From contig CAJMNO010000038.1 in the NCBI GenBank assembly GCA_905214865.1, positions 1-15,367 on the forward strand: a stretch of 15,367 nt of DNA, written 5' to 3'. The notes below the pieces were generated by a model. The model did not search any database. It saw only the letters and a program-made list of their open reading frames with translations, and was not told where the DNA came from. Below are positions 12,851 through 15,367 of the stretch, piece by piece. Each line of letters opens with the position of its first letter. Within the stretch, counting starts at the first letter, position 1. This DNA is from an uncultured bacterium. Lineage in GTDB: Bacteria > Actinomycetota > Coriobacteriia > Coriobacteriales > Atopobiaceae. The translations under genes and the position numbers were made by a program.

Positions 12851-15367
12851 ATGGGCAAGCTCGAGTTCAAATACTCTGCGGACCAGCAGTACCAGCTGGA
12901 CGCCATCGACGCCGTGTGCGACCTGTTCCGGGGGCAGGAGTTCCTGGACGCCCGCTTCACCGCGGACTACGGCGCCCTCGCGCGCCCGGAGCAGGAGGGG
13001 CTCCCCGGCATGGGGGTGCCCGTGCAGGCGCAGCTCCTCACCGTAGGCCATGCGAACGGCCTCAGGCTCTCGGCCAGGCAGCTCGAGGAGAACCTCCACG
13101 CTGTGCAGGAGGCCAACAACCTGCCCCAGACGCGCGACGTGACGGAGGGGCGCCTGCGCGACTTCACCATCGAGATGGAGACCGGCACCGGAAAGACCTA
13201 CGTCTACACGCGCACCATCTACGAGCTGAACAGGCGCTACGGTCTCACGAAGTTCGTGATAGTCGTCCCCTCCGTGGCAATCCGCGAGGGCGTCAAGAAG
13301 TCCTTCGAGAGCACGAGGGCCCACTTCGAGCAGCTCTACGACCACACGCCGCTCGAGTGCTTCGTCTACGACTCTGGCAAGCTGGGGGCCATCACGAACT
13401 TCGCCGTGAGCAGCTCCATCCAGGTGATGATCATCAACATCGGCGCCTTCAACAAGGACAATGACTTCGACGAGGAGGAGATCGCGGCGTCCCTGGCCAA
13501 CGGCAACGACAAGAGGAACATCTTTCACCGCCCGAGCGAGAAGCTCATTGGCGGCAGGAGCCCCCAGGAGCTCGTGAGCAGCTGCAATCCCATCGTGATC
13601 ATCGACGAGCCGCAGAGCGTGGACAACACAGCAAAGGCGCAGCACGCCATTGACACGCTGAACCCACTCTTCGTGCTGCGCTACTCGGCGACGCACCGCC
13701 GCAAGCTCAACATGGTCTACCAGCTGGGGCCCGTCGAGGCCTTCCAGCAGCACCTCGTAAAGGGTATCGTGGTGGACTCCGTCCTGAGCGACTCCGATTT
13801 GAACGGTGCCTTCGTGCGGCTTGAGTCCGTGGATGGGAGGAACGGCTACTCCGCAAAGATCAGCATCGACGAGCGCCAGGAGCACGGCGGGCAGAAGCGC
13901 AGGACGATCACCGTACGAACCGGAGCCGACCTGTACCAGAAGTCGAACGAGAACGAGGACTACCGGGACGGGTGGATCGTGAGCAACATAGGCACGGAGC
14001 CCGGCAATGAGTTCGTCCAGTTCGAGAACGGCACCTATCTCGAGCTCGGCGAGGCCGTGAACGACCCGGAGAGCGACGCCGTCAAGCGCGCGCAGATTGC
14101 GGAGACCATCGAGGACCACCTGGACAGGCAGCTGAGGCTGCGGCCGCTGGGCATCAAGGTGCTCTCGCTCTTCTTCATCGACAAGGTGGAGAAGTACCGC
14201 GCCTACGAGGAGAAGGGGACGAGCTGGCACAAGGGCGAGTACGCCGAGATCTTCGAGGAGGAGTACCGCAGGCTTGCCACCAGCGAGAAATGGCAGCGTC
14301 GCTACGAGAAGGCCGGCGTTCCCCTACCAACAGACCCCGCGCCTCTCCATCAGGGATACTTCGCGGTGGACGGAAAAGGAAAGTTCAAGAACACCAGGGA
14401 GTCTGCCTCTACGAAGTACGACACGAGTGCGTTCGAGCTCATCATGCGCAAGAAGGAGACGCTGGTCTCGCTTCCCGACGGGAAGGACCCGGACAAGGAC
14501 GTCTGCTTCATCTGGAGCCACTCGGCCCTCAAGGAGGGCTGGGACAACCCCAACGTCTTCCAGATCTGCACGCTCGTGGAGACGAAGGACACGCTCACGA
14601 AGCGCCAGAAGATCGGCCGCGGCCTTCGCCTTCCGGTAAACCAGGAGGGCGAGCGCTGCCTCGACCCGGACGTTAACGTTCTCACCGTCATCTGCAACGA
14701 GAGCTACAGGGACTTCGCGGGCGGGCTCCAGAAGGAGTTCGAGGAGGGCGGCTACCGCTTCGGCACCCTCAGCCCCGAGAGCTTCACCAACGTCGTCCTC
14801 AGGCGGCCGGACGGCAGCGAGGAGAAGCTCGGGTACGAGCGCTCCAGGCAGGTCTACGAGTCGCTCGAGCAGCAGGGCCTCGTGGAGGGCAAGGGCACGA
14901 AGAGGGGCTCGATCAGGCCCGAGCTCAAGGCCGCGGCAGAAAAGGGCGAGGTGCCGCTCCCTGCGGATGTCGCCGAGGCGGAGGGCGTGCAGGAGCAGGT
15001 GTGCGGTATCGTGCTCCACAAGGCGGAGAGGCTGCAAATCCGCGACAAGAGGAAGGAGGTGGAGGTCGAGCTCGAGAAGGATGTCTCTCTCGACCCCGCC
15101 TTCCAGGCGCTCTGGGAGAGGATCCGCCAGACCACGCGCTACGAGCTGCACGTCGACACCGACGAGCTCGTGGAGAGGGCCGTCGAGGGCATCAGGCAGA
15201 TGCCGCGCGTGAAGCCTGTGGAGGTTGTCAGCATGTCCGCTAGCCTCAGCGTGGATGACAGCGGCGTATCCACTGACGAGGCGAGCGTGCATAGCTCGCT
15301 CGTCAATACGGGCGCCGTGCACGTCTACGACCTCCCGGACCCGCTCTCGGAGCTCTCCGACTCGACG
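12851..15367 (+). CDS. res: Type III restriction endonuclease Res subunit (3'-partial)
   Basis: ATG 12851 is 4 bp after the mod stop. 839 codons are open to the window edge with no stop, so the C-terminus is missing. Superfamily 2 motifs: a Q-like start KYSADQQYQLDAIDAV, Walker A ETGTGKT (110-116), FVIVVPSVAIREGVKKS, box II DEPQ (252-255, the type III Res form of DEAD), SATH (279-282), HSALKEGWDNPNVFQICTLV and IGRGLRLPV (588-596, motif VI). Res ATPase lets the Mod-Res complex communicate along DNA between two inversely oriented sites before cutting. The PD-(D/E)xK nuclease domain of the family sits in the last 100-150 residues and should lie just past the window, so nuclease integrity cannot be judged. 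Codon use is like the helicase gene, not like the Mod specificity region. Confidence 0.93.
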   Translation, partial: MGKLEFKYSADQQYQLDAIDAVCDLFRGQEFLDARFTADYGALARPEQEGLPGMGVPVQAQLLTVGHANGLRLSARQLEENLHAVQEANNLPQTRDVTEGRLRDFTIEMETGTGKTYVYTRTIYELNRRYGLTKFVIVVPSVAIREGVKKSFESTRAHFEQLYDHTPLECFVYDSGKLGAITNFAVSSSIQVMIINIGAFNKDNDFDEEEIAASLANGNDKRNIFHRPSEKLIGGRSPQELVSSCNPIVIIDEPQSVDNTAKAQHAIDTLNPLFVLRYSATHRRKLNMVYQLGPVEAFQQHLVKGIVVDSVLSDSDLNGAFVRLESVDGRNGYSAKISIDERQEHGGQKRRTITVRTGADLYQKSNENEDYRDGWIVSNIGTEPGNEFVQFENGTYLELGEAVNDPESDAVKRAQIAETIEDHLDRQLRLRPLGIKVLSLFFIDKVEKYRAYEEKGTSWHKGEYAEIFEEEYRRLATSEKWQRRYEKAGVPLPTDPAPLHQGYFAVDGKGKFKNTRESASTKYDTSAFELIMRKKETLVSLPDGKDPDKDVCFIWSHSALKEGWDNPNVFQICTLVETKDTLTKRQKIGRGLRLPVNQEGERCLDPDVNVLTVICNESYRDFAGGLQKEFEEGGYRFGTLSPESFTNVVLRRPDGSEEKLGYERSRQVYESLEQQGLVEGKGTKRGSIRPELKAAAEKGEVPLPADVAEAEGVQEQVCGIVLHKAERLQIRDKRKEVEVELEKDVSLDPAFQALWERIRQTTRYELHVDTDELVERAVEGIRQMPRVKPVEVVSMSASLSVDDSGVSTDEASVHSSLVNTGAVHVYDLPDPLSELSDST

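Noticed and set aside
12794..14230. 478-codon open frame on the minus strand
   Set aside because: Opposite the Res gene with its intact helicase motifs. The translation is low-complexity (L, V, A, R, H) and has no ribosome-binding site I trust.
14324..15322. 332-codon minus-strand frame opposite Res
   Set aside because: Antisense shadow. The plus-strand Res frame is continuous and has motif V and VI here.
1..15367. CRISPR array, tRNA, rRNA, insertion sequence or integrase
   Set aside because: No regularly spaced repeats, cloverleaf-like tracts, transposase or recombinase motifs were seen on either strand.

Overview
The window is very GC-rich (about 65-70% over most genes). It carries an LPXTG-anchored wall protein built of VaFE/ester-bond repeats, a MobA/MobC-type mobilisation module and a large restriction/defence operon. 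High GC, VaFE-LPXTG proteins and mobilisable islands together suggest a Gram-positive actinobacterium, most likely a Coriobacteriia member (Olsenella/Collinsella/Eggerthella relatives). That assignment is an inference, because no rRNA or housekeeping gene is present. The DNA looks like accessory (integrative or mobilisable element) DNA.

Left part (1-2900, plus strand): the 3' end of a VaFE-repeat, LPQTG-anchored surface protein; an overlapping 37-codon membrane peptide resembling DUF3789; and an ArdC-like antirestriction protein with an HEMCH zinc motif. A short intergenic stretch (2898-3000) with a tandem 10-mer and hairpins separates these from convergent genes.

Middle part (3001-5301, minus strand): a tightly coupled mobilisation operon, read right to left. 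It encodes a ribbon-helix-helix MobC-like protein, a MOBP-like relaxase with an HxxHxH motif, a 181-aa protein of unknown function and a 35-aa hydrophobic peptide. The 347-bp divergent region (5302-5648) carries several inverted repeats. One contains a CATCCTG|T sequence like the IncP/T-border nick consensus, so an oriT is plausible here. It also holds a 10-bp direct repeat with 22-bp period over an extended -10 promoter.

Right part (5649-15367, plus strand): one long, translationally coupled defence operon. In order it encodes a small ribbon-helix-helix protein; a 1081-aa PLD-like/SNF2-type helicase (TTG start); a DUF4391 protein; a structured intergenic RNA with a terminator followed by an Abi_2 (AbiD/AbiF) HEPN protein; a type III Mod adenine methyltransferase; and a type III Res helicase-nuclease truncated by the window end. 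I read this as an extended type III restriction-modification system. The PLD-SNF2 helicase and the DUF4391 protein are likely accessory subunits, and an RNA-controlled abortive-infection cassette is embedded between DUF4391 and mod. The Mod target-recognition region is strikingly AT-richer (about 43-45% GC in sampled stretches) than its flanks, as expected from specificity-domain exchange. The most interesting object is this composite operon, in particular the abiF-like RNA/HEPN pair placed so that its terminator lies between the front half of the operon and mod-res.
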